A stretch of 6,329 nucleotides of DNA from Chloroflexota bacterium (GTDB lineage: Bacteria > Chloroflexota > Dehalococcoidia > SAR202 > UBA11138). The position numbers and the translations under genes are program-made. Where the stretch lies: contig PAIW01000077.1 of assembly GCA_002710885.1 (NCBI GenBank), positions 15,118 through 21,446 of the forward strand, written 5' to 3'. The notes beneath the pieces are model-generated. The model made no database searches. It was not told the DNA's origin and worked only from the letters and a program-made list of their open reading frames with translations. Of this stretch, positions 1 to 6,329 are shown one piece after another. How positions within the stretch are numbered: the first letter of the stretch is position 1; every line of letters begins with the position of its first letter.

Positions 1-1260
1 GACCACCTGACCCTCGGCGGATGCGACGTTGCGGACCTGGCCGCCGAGTTCGGCACCCCGCTCCTCGTGTACGACGAGGACACTCTGCGGAGCATGTGCC
101 GTCAGTTCCTGGACGGATTCACCTCCCGATACTCCAACACGATGGTTGCCTATGCGTCCAAGGCGTTCCTCAACACGGCCATCGCAAAGCTGATGGCCGA
201 GGAAGGCATGGGGATGGACGTCGTATCCGGCGGGGAGTTAGCCGTCGCCATAGCGGCGGGTATGCCTATGGAGAAGGTCTATTTTCACGGAAACAACAAG
301 TCTCCGCAGGAGCTTGAGTTCGCGGTAGAGTCCGGTATCGGGCGCATCGTCATCGATAGCTTCAACGAGTTGAGCATGTTGGACGAGATCGCCGGAAACA
401 AAGGAGTTGTCCAGGACGTTTTGGTTCGACTGTCTCCCAACGTTGACCCTCACACCCACGCCTTCACCACCACCGGCATTCTGGATTCCAAGTTTGGATT
501 CGCCATCGAGACTGGGGACTCGGCCCGCGCCATCCGTCAGGCCTTCGCCGCTCCGAACCTGAACCTTGTGGGCGTCCACTTCCATCTCGGTTCGCCCATA
601 TTTGAACTGAAACCCTACGCCGACGCGGTGAACACGATCTTGACCTACCTCGCGCCATTTAGAGAGGAAGGTCTGGACCTTCAGGAGTTCAGCCCCGGCG
701 GAGGTTTCGCCATCGGGTACACCCGAGACCAGCCACCGCCGGAAATCTCTGAGTACGCCGATACTATCGCCACCGCGCTCAAGGCTAAGTGCGCCGAACT
801 CGGGTTCGGAGAACCGATGATGACTATCGAGCCGGGCCGTTCTATTGTGGGTCGCGCCGGCGTCGCACTCTATACTGTAGGGGCGATCAAAGACATCCCC
901 ACCGTGCGGAAATATGTCTCGGTGGACGGCGGAATGGGAGACAACATCCGTCCCGCCCTCTACGGCTCTCAGTACGAAGCTGTGGTCGCCAGTCGAATGT
1001 CCGACACCCCCGAAGAGGTCATCACGCTGGCAGGCAAGTACTGCGAGTCCGGCGACATACTGATTCGGGACATCGAAATGCCGGTCATGGAGGCCGGAGA
1101 CCTCGTTGCCATCCCTTCGTCCGGCGCATACGTTCCGGCAATGGCCAGCAACTACAACCTGAATCCTCGACCGGCCATCGTAATGGTCAAGGACGGCTCG
1201 GCGCGGATCATTCGGCGCCGAGAGAGCTACCAGGATATGATGGCGATGGACCTGGTGTGA
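1..1260 (+). CDS. lysA: Diaminopimelate decarboxylase, 5'-truncated
   Basis: PLP-dependent, fold-type III decarboxylase that converts meso-2,6-diaminopimelate to L-lysine in the cytoplasm, the last step of lysine synthesis. The frame is open from base 1, so the N-terminus lies outside the window; an internal GTG at 67 is not the real start, because residues upstream of it (LTLGGCDVADLAAEFGTPLL) match the normal family N-terminus. In visible numbering, the PLP-binding lysine is K54 in YASKAF. HFHLGS lies at 193-198, the glycine-rich phosphate loop GGGF begins at 233, and EPGR is at 277-280. The conserved catalytic Cys is C348 in YCESGD, and the PLP-side tyrosine is Y377 in GAYVPAMASNYN. 419 residues are visible, near the usual family length, so only a few residues are missing. 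The CESGD and GAY motifs favour LysA over ornithine/arginine or carboxynorspermidine decarboxylases. A 129-base gap separates it from the next gene, so it is probably not part of the downstream unit. Confidence 0.95.
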   Translation, partial: DHLTLGGCDVADLAAEFGTPLLVYDEDTLRSMCRQFLDGFTSRYSNTMVAYASKAFLNTAIAKLMAEEGMGMDVVSGGELAVAIAAGMPMEKVYFHGNNKSPQELEFAVESGIGRIVIDSFNELSMLDEIAGNKGVVQDVLVRLSPNVDPHTHAFTTTGILDSKFGFAIETGDSARAIRQAFAAPNLNLVGVHFHLGSPIFELKPYADAVNTILTYLAPFREEGLDLQEFSPGGGFAIGYTRDQPPPEISEYADTIATALKAKCAELGFGEPMMTIEPGRSIVGRAGVALYTVGAIKDIPTVRKYVSVDGGMGDNIRPALYGSQYEAVVASRMSDTPEEVITLAGKYCESGDILIRDIEMPVMEAGDLVAIPSSGAYVPAMASNYNLNPRPAIVMVKDGSARIIRRRESYQDMMAMDLV

Positions 1261-1272
1261 GGCTAGGAATTA

Positions 1273-1309
1273 GGTGGACACGTATCTGGTTTCGTGAAAC
1301 CATACCACC
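1273..1309 (+). terminator. Hairpin candidate after lysA
   Basis: The outer arms GGTGG (1273-1277) and CCACC (1305-1309) enclose an inner inverted repeat TGGTTT/AAACCA (1287-1292 and 1297-1302) with a CGTG loop. An asymmetric unpaired stretch (1278-1286) lies on the left side between the two stems. It begins 12 bases after the lysA stop, where a terminator would be expected, but no T-run follows, so intrinsic termination is not proven. It could equally be an mRNA 3'-end stabiliser or an operator. Confidence 0.35.
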
Positions 1310-1341
1310 CGATGCTCTATGACGATTCTGAATGCCTCCCG

Positions 1342-1367
1342 CTGAACCCTGAAAACCTGATACCTGA
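1342..1367 (+). repeat. Short CTGA/CCTGA repeats upstream of the first amidase
   Basis: CCTGA occurs three times at 7-8 base spacing (1348-1352, 1356-1360, 1363-1367), preceded by a CTGAA at 1342-1346. The track ends about 12 bases before the Shine-Dalgarno sequence of the amidase gene. It also sits just before a CCACCTAA (1368-1375) that is the reverse complement of TTAGGTGG (1270-1277) at the other end of the spacer. It may be spacer simple sequence, a binding site with near-helical periodicity is less likely, and no function can be assigned. Confidence 0.3.
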
Positions 1368-1389
1368 CCACCTAAAATGAAGGACCCCT

Positions 1390-2775
1390 ATGGACGAGAT
1401 TAACTACGCTTCCGCCAAGACCATAGCCCAGGCCATCCGAGACAAAGAGATTTCCGCTGTCGAGGTCGTGGAGGCGCACCTGCAGCGTATTGAAGAGGTA
1501 AACCCGAAGCTGAACGCCGTTGTGCATCTGGCTGCAGACCGGGCGCTCTTCGAGGCTCGGGAGGCCGACGCCGCCACCGCTAGAGGCGAGTCGAAAGGCC
1601 CGCTCCACGGCGTGCCGATGACCGTCAAAGATTCTCACGACGCCGAGGGGTTGGTGTCCACTGGCGGAACCAAAGGGCGCGAGAACTTCGTGCCTGATCG
1701 GGACGCCACCACAGTCGCTAGGATGCGGGCGGCGGGGGCCATTGTGTTGGGCAAGACCAACACTCCAGAGCTTACGCTGGCCTTCGAAACCGACAACCTG
1801 ATCTACGGACGCACCAACAACCCTTACGGGCTAGACCGCACCCCTGGAGGCTCCAGTGGCGGAGCAGGAGCGATCATCGCTTCTGGCGGTTCACCCTTAG
1901 ACCTGGGGACCGACACCGGAGGAAGCGTTCGAGTGCCAGCCGGATTCTGCGGTATCGCCGGACTCAAACCCACATCCGGACGCGTTCCAAGGACCGGCCA
2001 CATCATCTCTCACTCTCTGGGGGCCACCGACGCCCTGACCACCGTTGGCCCAATGGCTCGATACGTCGAAGACCTGATTCTAGCCTACCCGATAATAGCA
2101 GGCCCTGACGGGGAAGACCCGGCAATCGTCCCGATGCCCGTTGACGACCCTGCCAATATTGACCTCAAGAGCCTGCGAGTGGCATGGTTCACCGACGTTG
2201 GCGACGTGACATCTACTGCCGAAATCGCATCTGCCACGCAATCAGCAGCTGACGCGCTGACCGACGCTGGGGTTTCGCTGACAGAGGACATGCCCAGCGC
2301 GATACTTCGCACAACTGGAACCAGCCTACTGACTGCGGACGGAGGAGCCGGAGTTCGCAGAATTCTGGATAAAGCTGGAACTACCGAGATGCACCCCTGG
2401 GTGGGCCGGTTCGTCGAAGGAACTGATCCGCTGCCAGTCGGCGAGTACAGCGCTCTGCTGGAGGAGATCGACGCTTTCCGCTCGAACATGCTCGGTTTCA
2501 TGGAGAACTACGACGCCATCCTTCTCCCCGTCCGTCCGTTCCCGGCCCCGCCGCACGGGAAGTCCATGACGCCGGAGTTTAGCCCCGGCAACACCTTCAC
2601 AAGCTCCTTCAACACAACCGGATGGCCCGGAGCAGTTGTCCGCGCCGGGACGTCCCCCGAAGGACTGCCCATCGGAGTCCAGCTTATCGCGCGCCCGTGG
2701 CATGAGGACGTGTCCCTGGCGCTGGCGGCGGTCGTAGAGTCGGCCCTGGGGGGCTGGCAGATACCGCCGATTTAG
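1390..2775 (+). CDS. Amidase-signature family hydrolase, copy 1
   Basis: Serine hydrolase of the amidase-signature family, which hydrolyses carboxylic amides (some members act on esters or carbamates) to acid plus amine or ammonia. The Ser-cisSer-Lys triad is complete: K80 in MTVKDS, S155 in PGGSSGG and nucleophile S179 in GTDTGGSVRVPA. The 75- and 24-residue spacings between these equal those of mammalian fatty acid amide hydrolase (K142, S217, S241). The SGGSPL-LGTDTGGS-FCGIAGLKPT stretch is characteristic of the family, and 461 residues is the usual length. The C-terminal GWPGAVVRAGTS and IGVQLIARPW segments complete the fold. No signal peptide or membrane segment is visible, so it is probably cytoplasmic. 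AAGGA at 1380-1384, five bases before the ATG, sets the start. GatA is less likely because no gatB or gatC lies nearby. The substrate is unknown. A paralogue follows after 25 bases. Confidence 0.92.
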   Translation: MDEINYASAKTIAQAIRDKEISAVEVVEAHLQRIEEVNPKLNAVVHLAADRALFEAREADAATARGESKGPLHGVPMTVKDSHDAEGLVSTGGTKGRENFVPDRDATTVARMRAAGAIVLGKTNTPELTLAFETDNLIYGRTNNPYGLDRTPGGSSGGAGAIIASGGSPLDLGTDTGGSVRVPAGFCGIAGLKPTSGRVPRTGHIISHSLGATDALTTVGPMARYVEDLILAYPIIAGPDGEDPAIVPMPVDDPANIDLKSLRVAWFTDVGDVTSTAEIASATQSAADALTDAGVSLTEDMPSAILRTTGTSLLTADGGAGVRRILDKAGTTEMHPWVGRFVEGTDPLPVGEYSALLEEIDAFRSNMLGFMENYDAILLPVRPFPAPPHGKSMTPEFSPGNTFTSSFNTTGWPGAVVRAGTSPEGLPIGVQLIARPWHEDVSLALAAVVESALGGWQIPPI

Positions 2776-2800
2776 CATCCATATACTGAAGGAGTCTCTT

Positions 2801-4192
2801 ATGAACGACATAATCTACGCTTCTGCGACTCGAATAGCTCAGGCAATTCGACACAAGGAAATCTCCGCTGAGGAGGTTGTGCAGGCGCACCTCGACAGAA
2901 TCGGACAGGTGAACGAAGCGCTCAACGCAGTGGTGCAACTATGCGCCGACCGGGCGCTCTCCGAAGCTAAGGCGGCAGACGAAGCGTTGGCGCGAGGAGA
3001 CTCCGTTGGCCCGCTGCATGGCGTTCCGATGACGCTCAAGGACTCATTGGACACCGAAGGCATCATATCCACTGGCGGGACCAAGGGCCGAGAGTCCTTC
3101 GTGCCGTCGGAGGATTCCGTTGTGGCCGCTCGACTCCGGGCCGCCGGCGCTATCCTATTGGGCAAGACCAACACGCCTGAGTTCACCCTCGCAGGAGAGA
3201 CTGACAACCTGATCTACGGACGCACCAACAACCCGTACAACCAGGAACGAATACCCGGAGGCTCCAGCGGCGGCGCGGCGGCCATCATTGCCTCTGGCGG
3301 CTCGCCTCTGGACATGGGGAGCGACACCGGCGGTAGCATTCGGATGCCCGCCCACTTCTGCGGAATCGCTGGCCTGAAACCAAACACAGGGCGCGTCCCA
3401 CGCACCGGGCACATCGTTCCCTACGGCATGGGAGCCGTGGACGCTCTGACTCAGAATGGTCCGATGGCCCGATACGTCGAGGATTTGACCCTCACGCTGC
3501 CCATAATCTCCGGCCCTGACTGGCGCGACCCGGCCATCGTGCCGATGCCCCTGGGCGACCCCGCTGACGTGAGCATGGACGGGCTTCGCATCGCCATGCA
3601 CACCGACAACGGCATCAAAACTCCGACGCCTGAGACCCAGGAGGCTGTCCGATCTGCCGCCAGAGCGCTGGAGGATATGGGAGCCGTCGTCGAAGAAGTG
3701 ACTCCCGATGCGCTCGAAATGATTCCCGACATCACCGCTAATCTCAACGGAGGCGATGGCAGGGCGTGGGTCCGGCGACTTCTGGATAGGGCAGGCACCA
3801 CCGAGATATCGCCGTTCCTCCAGAATCGGTTCGACAGCGCCGAGCCGATCTCCACAGAGCGGTTCTCACAAACGCTTGAGCTTCTGGACCAATATCGTAG
3901 CCTCATGCTGGGTTTCATGGAAGACTACGACGCCATCCTCTGCCCCACGGCAGCGATCGCCGCCTGCCCCCACGGTGAAACCTGGTCGGACGAGAACAAA
4001 TCGGCTTTCACCTACACTGGGGCCTACAACATGACTGGCTGGCCCGGAGCAGTGGTCCGGGGTGGCACGTCGCTGGACGGGATGCCCATCGGAGTCCAAG
4101 CTGTCTCACGCCCCTGGCGCGAGGATGTGGCCCTGGCTATCGCGTCGCGCCTGGAGTCGGCCTTGGGTGGCTGGCAAAAACCGGAGTTGTAA
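2801..4192 (+). CDS. Amidase-signature family hydrolase, copy 2
   Basis: Second amidase-signature hydrolase, 463 residues, colinear with the preceding gene. The triad falls at identical positions: K80 (MTLKDS), S155 (PGGSSGG) and S179 (GSDTGGSIRMPA). By hand count, residues 1-230 are about 74% identical to copy 1 with no gaps. The middle, roughly residues 250-410, is visibly more diverged and needs small gaps, and similarity returns in the C-terminal GWPGAVVRGGTS, PIGVQ and SALGGWQ segments. In this family the middle and C-terminal parts contribute much of the substrate pocket, so an altered substrate range is a reasonable inference. AAGGAG at 2789-2794, six bases before the ATG, is a strong ribosome site and supports the start. 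The 25-base gap implies cotranscription with copy 1. No export signal is visible. Confidence 0.92.
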   Translation: MNDIIYASATRIAQAIRHKEISAEEVVQAHLDRIGQVNEALNAVVQLCADRALSEAKAADEALARGDSVGPLHGVPMTLKDSLDTEGIISTGGTKGRESFVPSEDSVVAARLRAAGAILLGKTNTPEFTLAGETDNLIYGRTNNPYNQERIPGGSSGGAAAIIASGGSPLDMGSDTGGSIRMPAHFCGIAGLKPNTGRVPRTGHIVPYGMGAVDALTQNGPMARYVEDLTLTLPIISGPDWRDPAIVPMPLGDPADVSMDGLRIAMHTDNGIKTPTPETQEAVRSAARALEDMGAVVEEVTPDALEMIPDITANLNGGDGRAWVRRLLDRAGTTEISPFLQNRFDSAEPISTERFSQTLELLDQYRSLMLGFMEDYDAILCPTAAIAACPHGETWSDENKSAFTYTGAYNMTGWPGAVVRGGTSLDGMPIGVQAVSRPWREDVALAIASRLESALGGWQKPEL

Positions 4193-4251
4193 TCGCCAGT
4201 TCCACAGATGGACATTTCAGAGAGTGAACCAAACTTAAGGAAACCTCCGAT

Positions 4252-5043
4252 ATGAATAACGCACAGGAAGCCGCAAACTATCTGATCGAACGTCAGGCAT
4301 CCCGAGAATCTCTGAACATCATGCTCCATGATTTCGCGCCGAATGATATGGCTGACGCTTATGCGATCCAAGAAGAATACTTACGGATACGCTCTGAAAC
4401 GAAGGGCGCGATGGGTGGGTATAAGGTCGGATTGACCAATCCTTTAATGCAGCAGAGGGTTGGCGTTGATGAGCCGTGCGCAGGAGGCATTTTCGCTCAG
4501 GATGTCGTCGAATCTCCCGCTACGCTGAACAGCGCCGACTATGCCAATCTGGCGGTAGAATGTGAAATTGCGTTCACAATGGGACGCGATCTGCCGATCT
4601 CTGGGGCTCCATTCAATCACGAGAACGTTGCCGCTGCTGTTGAGTCTATCGCCACATCATTCGAGGTCGTGGACCTTCCAGAGGGCGAAATACGCAAAGG
4701 GCAAAGCAGGGCGCACATGCTCGTTGCGACGAATGTGGCGCAGGCAGGAGCAGTGCAGGGCGTTCAGGTATCCGACTGGCGTGACATAGACCTGAAATCG
4801 GCGCGCGGAATTGCCAGACTCAACGGCGAGGTTGTGGGTGAAGGCGTCGGGTCCGATGTCATGGGGCACCCTATGGAACCTCTGATATGGCTCGCCAATC
4901 TGTTCGCTCAACGCGGCGACGAGCTGTCAAAAGGCGAAGTCATCCTGACGGGAAGCCTCACGACACCGATAAACCTTGCGGCTGGAGACTCTGTGTCATT
5001 TGAAATCGAGGGCATAGGCGACGTGAGCGTGAACGTGACGTGA
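4252..5043 (+). CDS. 2-keto-4-pentenoate hydratase / fumarylacetoacetate hydrolase family protein
   Basis: Member of the MhpD-like branch of the FAH fold, metal-dependent cytoplasmic enzymes that hydrate 2-hydroxypenta-2,4-dienoate (2-keto-4-pentenoate) to 4-hydroxy-2-ketovalerate, or decarboxylate oxalocrotonate, in the meta-cleavage lower pathway. Its 263 residues match the family length (E. coli MhpD has about 269). Visible signatures are GGYKVGLT with K58, the metal-ligand pair E103 and E105 in VECEIAF, a third acidic ligand E138 in FEVVD, the ILTGSLTTPI strand at 231-240, and the C-terminal GDSVSFEIEGIGDVSV. The gene begins 59 bases after the second amidase. AAGGA at 4237-4241 lies ten bases before the ATG, slightly long but usable. 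The first 180 bases sampled are about 50% GC, lower than its 3' part, a mild hint of separate history. Which reaction and substrate applies cannot be decided, and no ring-cleavage dioxygenase or aldolase gene is present in the window. Confidence 0.85.
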   Translation: MNNAQEAANYLIERQASRESLNIMLHDFAPNDMADAYAIQEEYLRIRSETKGAMGGYKVGLTNPLMQQRVGVDEPCAGGIFAQDVVESPATLNSADYANLAVECEIAFTMGRDLPISGAPFNHENVAAAVESIATSFEVVDLPEGEIRKGQSRAHMLVATNVAQAGAVQGVQVSDWRDIDLKSARGIARLNGEVVGEGVGSDVMGHPMEPLIWLANLFAQRGDELSKGEVILTGSLTTPINLAAGDSVSFEIEGIGDVSVNVT

Positions 5044-5118
5044 TCTGACAAATGGACTGACATAACGACAGAAAGTCTGGAACCCTCGCGTAAACCAACA
5101 CATGAAGGATAAAAAGTC

Positions 5119-5874
5119 ATGGATTTTGGACTGAACGGCAAAACGGCAATCGTGACCGGAGGCAGTGTCGGAATTGGCAAAGCTATCGCCAGAGAACTTG
5201 CTCTTGAGGGCGTGGACGTCGCCATCGCAGCCCGAAGGCAGGACCTCCTCGAACAGGCGGCCAGCGAGCTATCCAGGGAAACCGGACGCAAGGTCGTGCC
5301 CATCGTCGCCGACACAACCAGACGGGAATCGGTGGAAAACCTGGTCAAGTCGGCGACGGATATCCTGGGCAGAGGCCCTGACATACTGGTGAACAATGCC
5401 GCCCTTCCCGGAGGTCTCGTGCTGGGGTCGCTGGCAGAATCTGACGAGGCCGACCTGATAGCAGACATCGATACCAAGGTCGTCGGTTACTTCCGATGCG
5501 CCAAAGCCGTAGCTCCTCATATGCAGAGTCAGGGATGGGGCCGGATTATCAACATCGGCGGGCTGTCGGCTCGGCGGGCGGGAACCTTCAGCGGGATGCG
5601 AAACGCCGCGCTGGTCCACTTCACCAAGACCCTATCCGACCAACTTGGACCGGACGGCATCACCGCCAATCTTGTCCATCCTGGAAGCACTCGCACCGAG
5701 CGGACAGGCCCGGAGCAGGAAGAACGTGCCGCCCAGACAACCTCCACTCGCCGCATGGTTGACGCTAGCGAAATCGGCTACGTAGTGACATTTTTGGCCT
5801 CAACCCGCGCCACCGCCATCACCGGTGAGGTCATAGCCGCTGGTGGCGGCGTACCAGGCGTCGTGTATCAGTAG
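5119..5874 (+). CDS. Short-chain dehydrogenase/reductase-fold protein with non-canonical active site
   Basis: Rossmann-fold SDR protein of 251 residues, typical of the classical subfamily. The cofactor-binding TGGSVGIG lies at 13-20, followed by AARRQ at 37-41 (the arginines suggest NADP preference), AD at 64-65 and NNAA at 92-95. GRIINIGG covers the strand that normally carries the catalytic Ser, and HPGS is at 187-190. The canonical catalytic residues are absent: the Ser position reads G148, the YxxxK motif reads S158-GMR-N162, and the usual catalytic Asn position appears to be K120. The downstream ALVHFTKTLSDQLGPDGI is perfectly SDR-like, so this is not a frameshift. I recall SDR relatives with RN in place of SK here, so it may be a natural subfamily with a shifted or lost mechanism. 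AAGGA at 5105-5109, nine bases before the ATG, supports the start. The gene lies 75 bases after the hydratase, probably the last in the unit. Confidence 0.88.
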   Translation: MDFGLNGKTAIVTGGSVGIGKAIARELALEGVDVAIAARRQDLLEQAASELSRETGRKVVPIVADTTRRESVENLVKSATDILGRGPDILVNNAALPGGLVLGSLAESDEADLIADIDTKVVGYFRCAKAVAPHMQSQGWGRIINIGGLSARRAGTFSGMRNAALVHFTKTLSDQLGPDGITANLVHPGSTRTERTGPEQEERAAQTTSTRRMVDASEIGYVVTFLASTRATAITGEVIAAGGGVPGVVYQ

Positions 5875-5885
5875 ACACACGACGC
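5858..5885 (+). terminator. Strong hairpin spanning the SDR stop codon
   Basis: GCGTCGTGT (5858-5866) and ACACGACGC (5877-5885) form a 9-bp perfect stem with a 10-base loop that contains the TAG stop (5872-5874); a G-T pair can extend it by one. It sits exactly at the end of the last gene of the cluster and at the boundary to lower-GC DNA. The bases after it are TAAAAGATG with no T-run on either strand, so it is not a textbook Rho-independent terminator. It could act as an mRNA 3'-end barrier or a weak terminator. Confidence 0.5.
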
Positions 5886-6031
5886 TAAAAGATGCAGTAA
5901 TTTTAAATACGATCATAACGTCTGCTCTTGCTTGGCGCGATACCATTTCACAATTGCTGAAGTGTCCAGATATAGATTATCCAGTGGAATTGCGTGGATT
6001 TTATTCTACGAATCTGCGAAGCGAGGGCATT
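5886..6031. other. Low-GC spacer after the SDR gene, possibly the 5' part of the next ORF
   Basis: Hand count gives 25/60 GC for 5881-5940 and 23/60 for 5941-6000, against 36/60 in a sample of the SDR gene (5641-5700). No tRNA or insertion-sequence end is visible. One forward frame stays open through the spacer to TAG at 6041-6043 and ends in GFYSTNLRSEGIMPK, which reads like real protein and leads directly into the next open frame one base out of phase. It has no convincing start codon or ribosome site of its own. A loose promoter-like pair (TTGCTG 5954-5959, GATTAT 5975-5980, 15-base spacing) is too weak to call. Confidence 0.4.
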
Positions 6032-6329
6032 ATGCCTAAATAGGTGGATTTGGTGTAGAAAACCGCATTCGTGATATTCTCGCAACCTCCGAATATTCTA
6101 GCCCAGATCACCACCTGGGGACGCCGTTTCTAACTCCTTGCCAAACCGCGATTGTATCCACTCGGCTCCACCCACTGGAGTTCGCTGGAATTGATCTACC
6201 GATTGGAGGACGAGATTCTGGTGTAAAAAGCTCTCTACTACAATACATAGCAAGAGAACTATCCCAACGGATTCGAACAGAGGGGATCAAAGATATCGAA
6301 GGAGGGTTTATTTCGAACCTTCACCTAGC
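6032..6329 (+). CDS. Unrecognised protein, 3'-partial, probable frameshift near the start
   Basis: From 6040 to the window end one forward frame (codons starting 6040, 6043 and so on) is open for 96 codons but has no start codon of its own near its beginning. ATG at 6032, with GAGGG at 6023-6027 four bases upstream, reads ATG CCT AAA TAG in another frame. One extra A in the AAATA run would give MPKIGGFGVENRIRDILA and join the two. The translation looks protein-like: PDHHLGTPFLT, then GIDLPIGGRDSG, SSLLQYIARELSQRIRTEG (amphipathic, helix-like) and IEGGFISNLHL. I do not recognise the family. The DNA is about 48% GC over 6061-6300, lower than the genes to the left, which suggests a separate origin. 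It may be a pseudogene, a sequencing error, a programmed shift, or an intact gene starting further upstream in the other frame. Confidence 0.45.

Larger units (their letters stand above)
1390..4192 (+). repeat. Tandem gene duplication (amidase pair)
   Basis: The two amidase genes form a direct, head-to-tail duplication offset by 1411 bases over the catalytic half. The longest identical DNA block I found is 32 bases, at 1792-1823 and 3203-3234, encoding the shared DNLIYGRTNNP segment. Elsewhere third-codon positions differ often, so the duplication is old rather than recent, or the genes were acquired as a diverged pair. Confidence 0.75.

Noticed and set aside
67..1260. GTG at 67 as the start of the lysA product
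   Set aside because: The same frame is open to base 1 and encodes conserved N-terminal family sequence, and there is no ribosome site before 67; the gene is simply cut by the window edge.
2085..2501. 138-codon antisense frame inside the first amidase
   Set aside because: It lies wholly within a gene with intact catalytic motifs, and a similar antisense frame occurs in the paralogue at 3451-3918, so it follows from shared codon usage rather than a real gene.
1390..4192. The amidases as GatA subunits of the Glu-tRNA(Gln) amidotransferase
   Set aside because: Two tandem copies, no gatB or gatC alongside, and a catabolic neighbourhood argue for stand-alone amidases.
4908..5477. 189-codon antisense open frame crossing the hydratase-SDR junction
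   Set aside because: It overlaps two well-supported genes, its translation is low-complexity Ser/Arg/Pro-rich, and it shows no recognisable motif; this is typical of antisense shadows in GC-rich DNA.
5954..5980. Sigma-70-like promoter (TTGCTG ... GATTAT)
   Set aside because: Both boxes are imperfect, the 15-base spacing is short, and such matches are expected by chance in AT-rich DNA.
5872..6039. Possible TAG readthrough extension of the SDR gene (54 sense codons before TAA at 6037-6039)
   Set aside because: The SDR protein is already full length with a normal C-terminus, the extension is Cys/Arg/His/Tyr-rich without domain character, and there is no readthrough signal. The neighbouring frame looks more protein-like.

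Overview
The window is a compact, single-strand (+) stretch of bacterial chromosome with moderately high GC (about 60% in a hand-counted 60-base sample of the last complete gene) and purine-rich Shine-Dalgarno sites before each complete gene. Nothing here is a diagnostic taxonomic marker. Tandem amidases, a hydratase and an atypical short-chain dehydrogenase, with short CTGA-rich spacer DNA, remind me of environmental Chloroflexota (SAR202/Dehalococcoidia-like) genomes. That is a weak impression, not a demonstrated placement.

Layout: 1-1260 is a 5'-truncated diaminopimelate decarboxylase gene (lysA). A 129-base spacer (1261-1389) follows, with a hairpin candidate and short CCTGA repeats. Four complete genes then run head to tail: two paralogous amidase-signature hydrolases (1390-2775 and 2801-4192, 25 bases apart), a 2-keto-4-pentenoate hydratase/FAH-family protein (4252-5043), and a short-chain dehydrogenase/reductase-fold protein (5119-5874). 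A 9-bp perfect hairpin wraps the stop codon of the last gene. Beyond it base composition falls to about 45% GC (5881-6300, hand counted), and an unrecognised open frame runs off the window end, apparently with a frameshift near its start.

How the genes may work together: lysA makes lysine from meso-diaminopimelate and is probably a separate unit. The four central genes look like one transcription unit. The plausible logic is hydrolysis of amide bonds in one or more small organic substrates, hydration of an unsaturated 2-keto acid, and oxidation or reduction of a carbonyl or alcohol, meaning a small catabolic cluster. The substrate cannot be read from the sequence. The most unusual points are the loss of the canonical Ser-Tyr-Lys catalytic residues in the SDR protein, the pair of amidases with a conserved catalytic core but diverged middle regions, and the low-GC, possibly frameshifted unknown ORF at the right edge. 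No RNA gene, CRISPR array or insertion sequence was seen.
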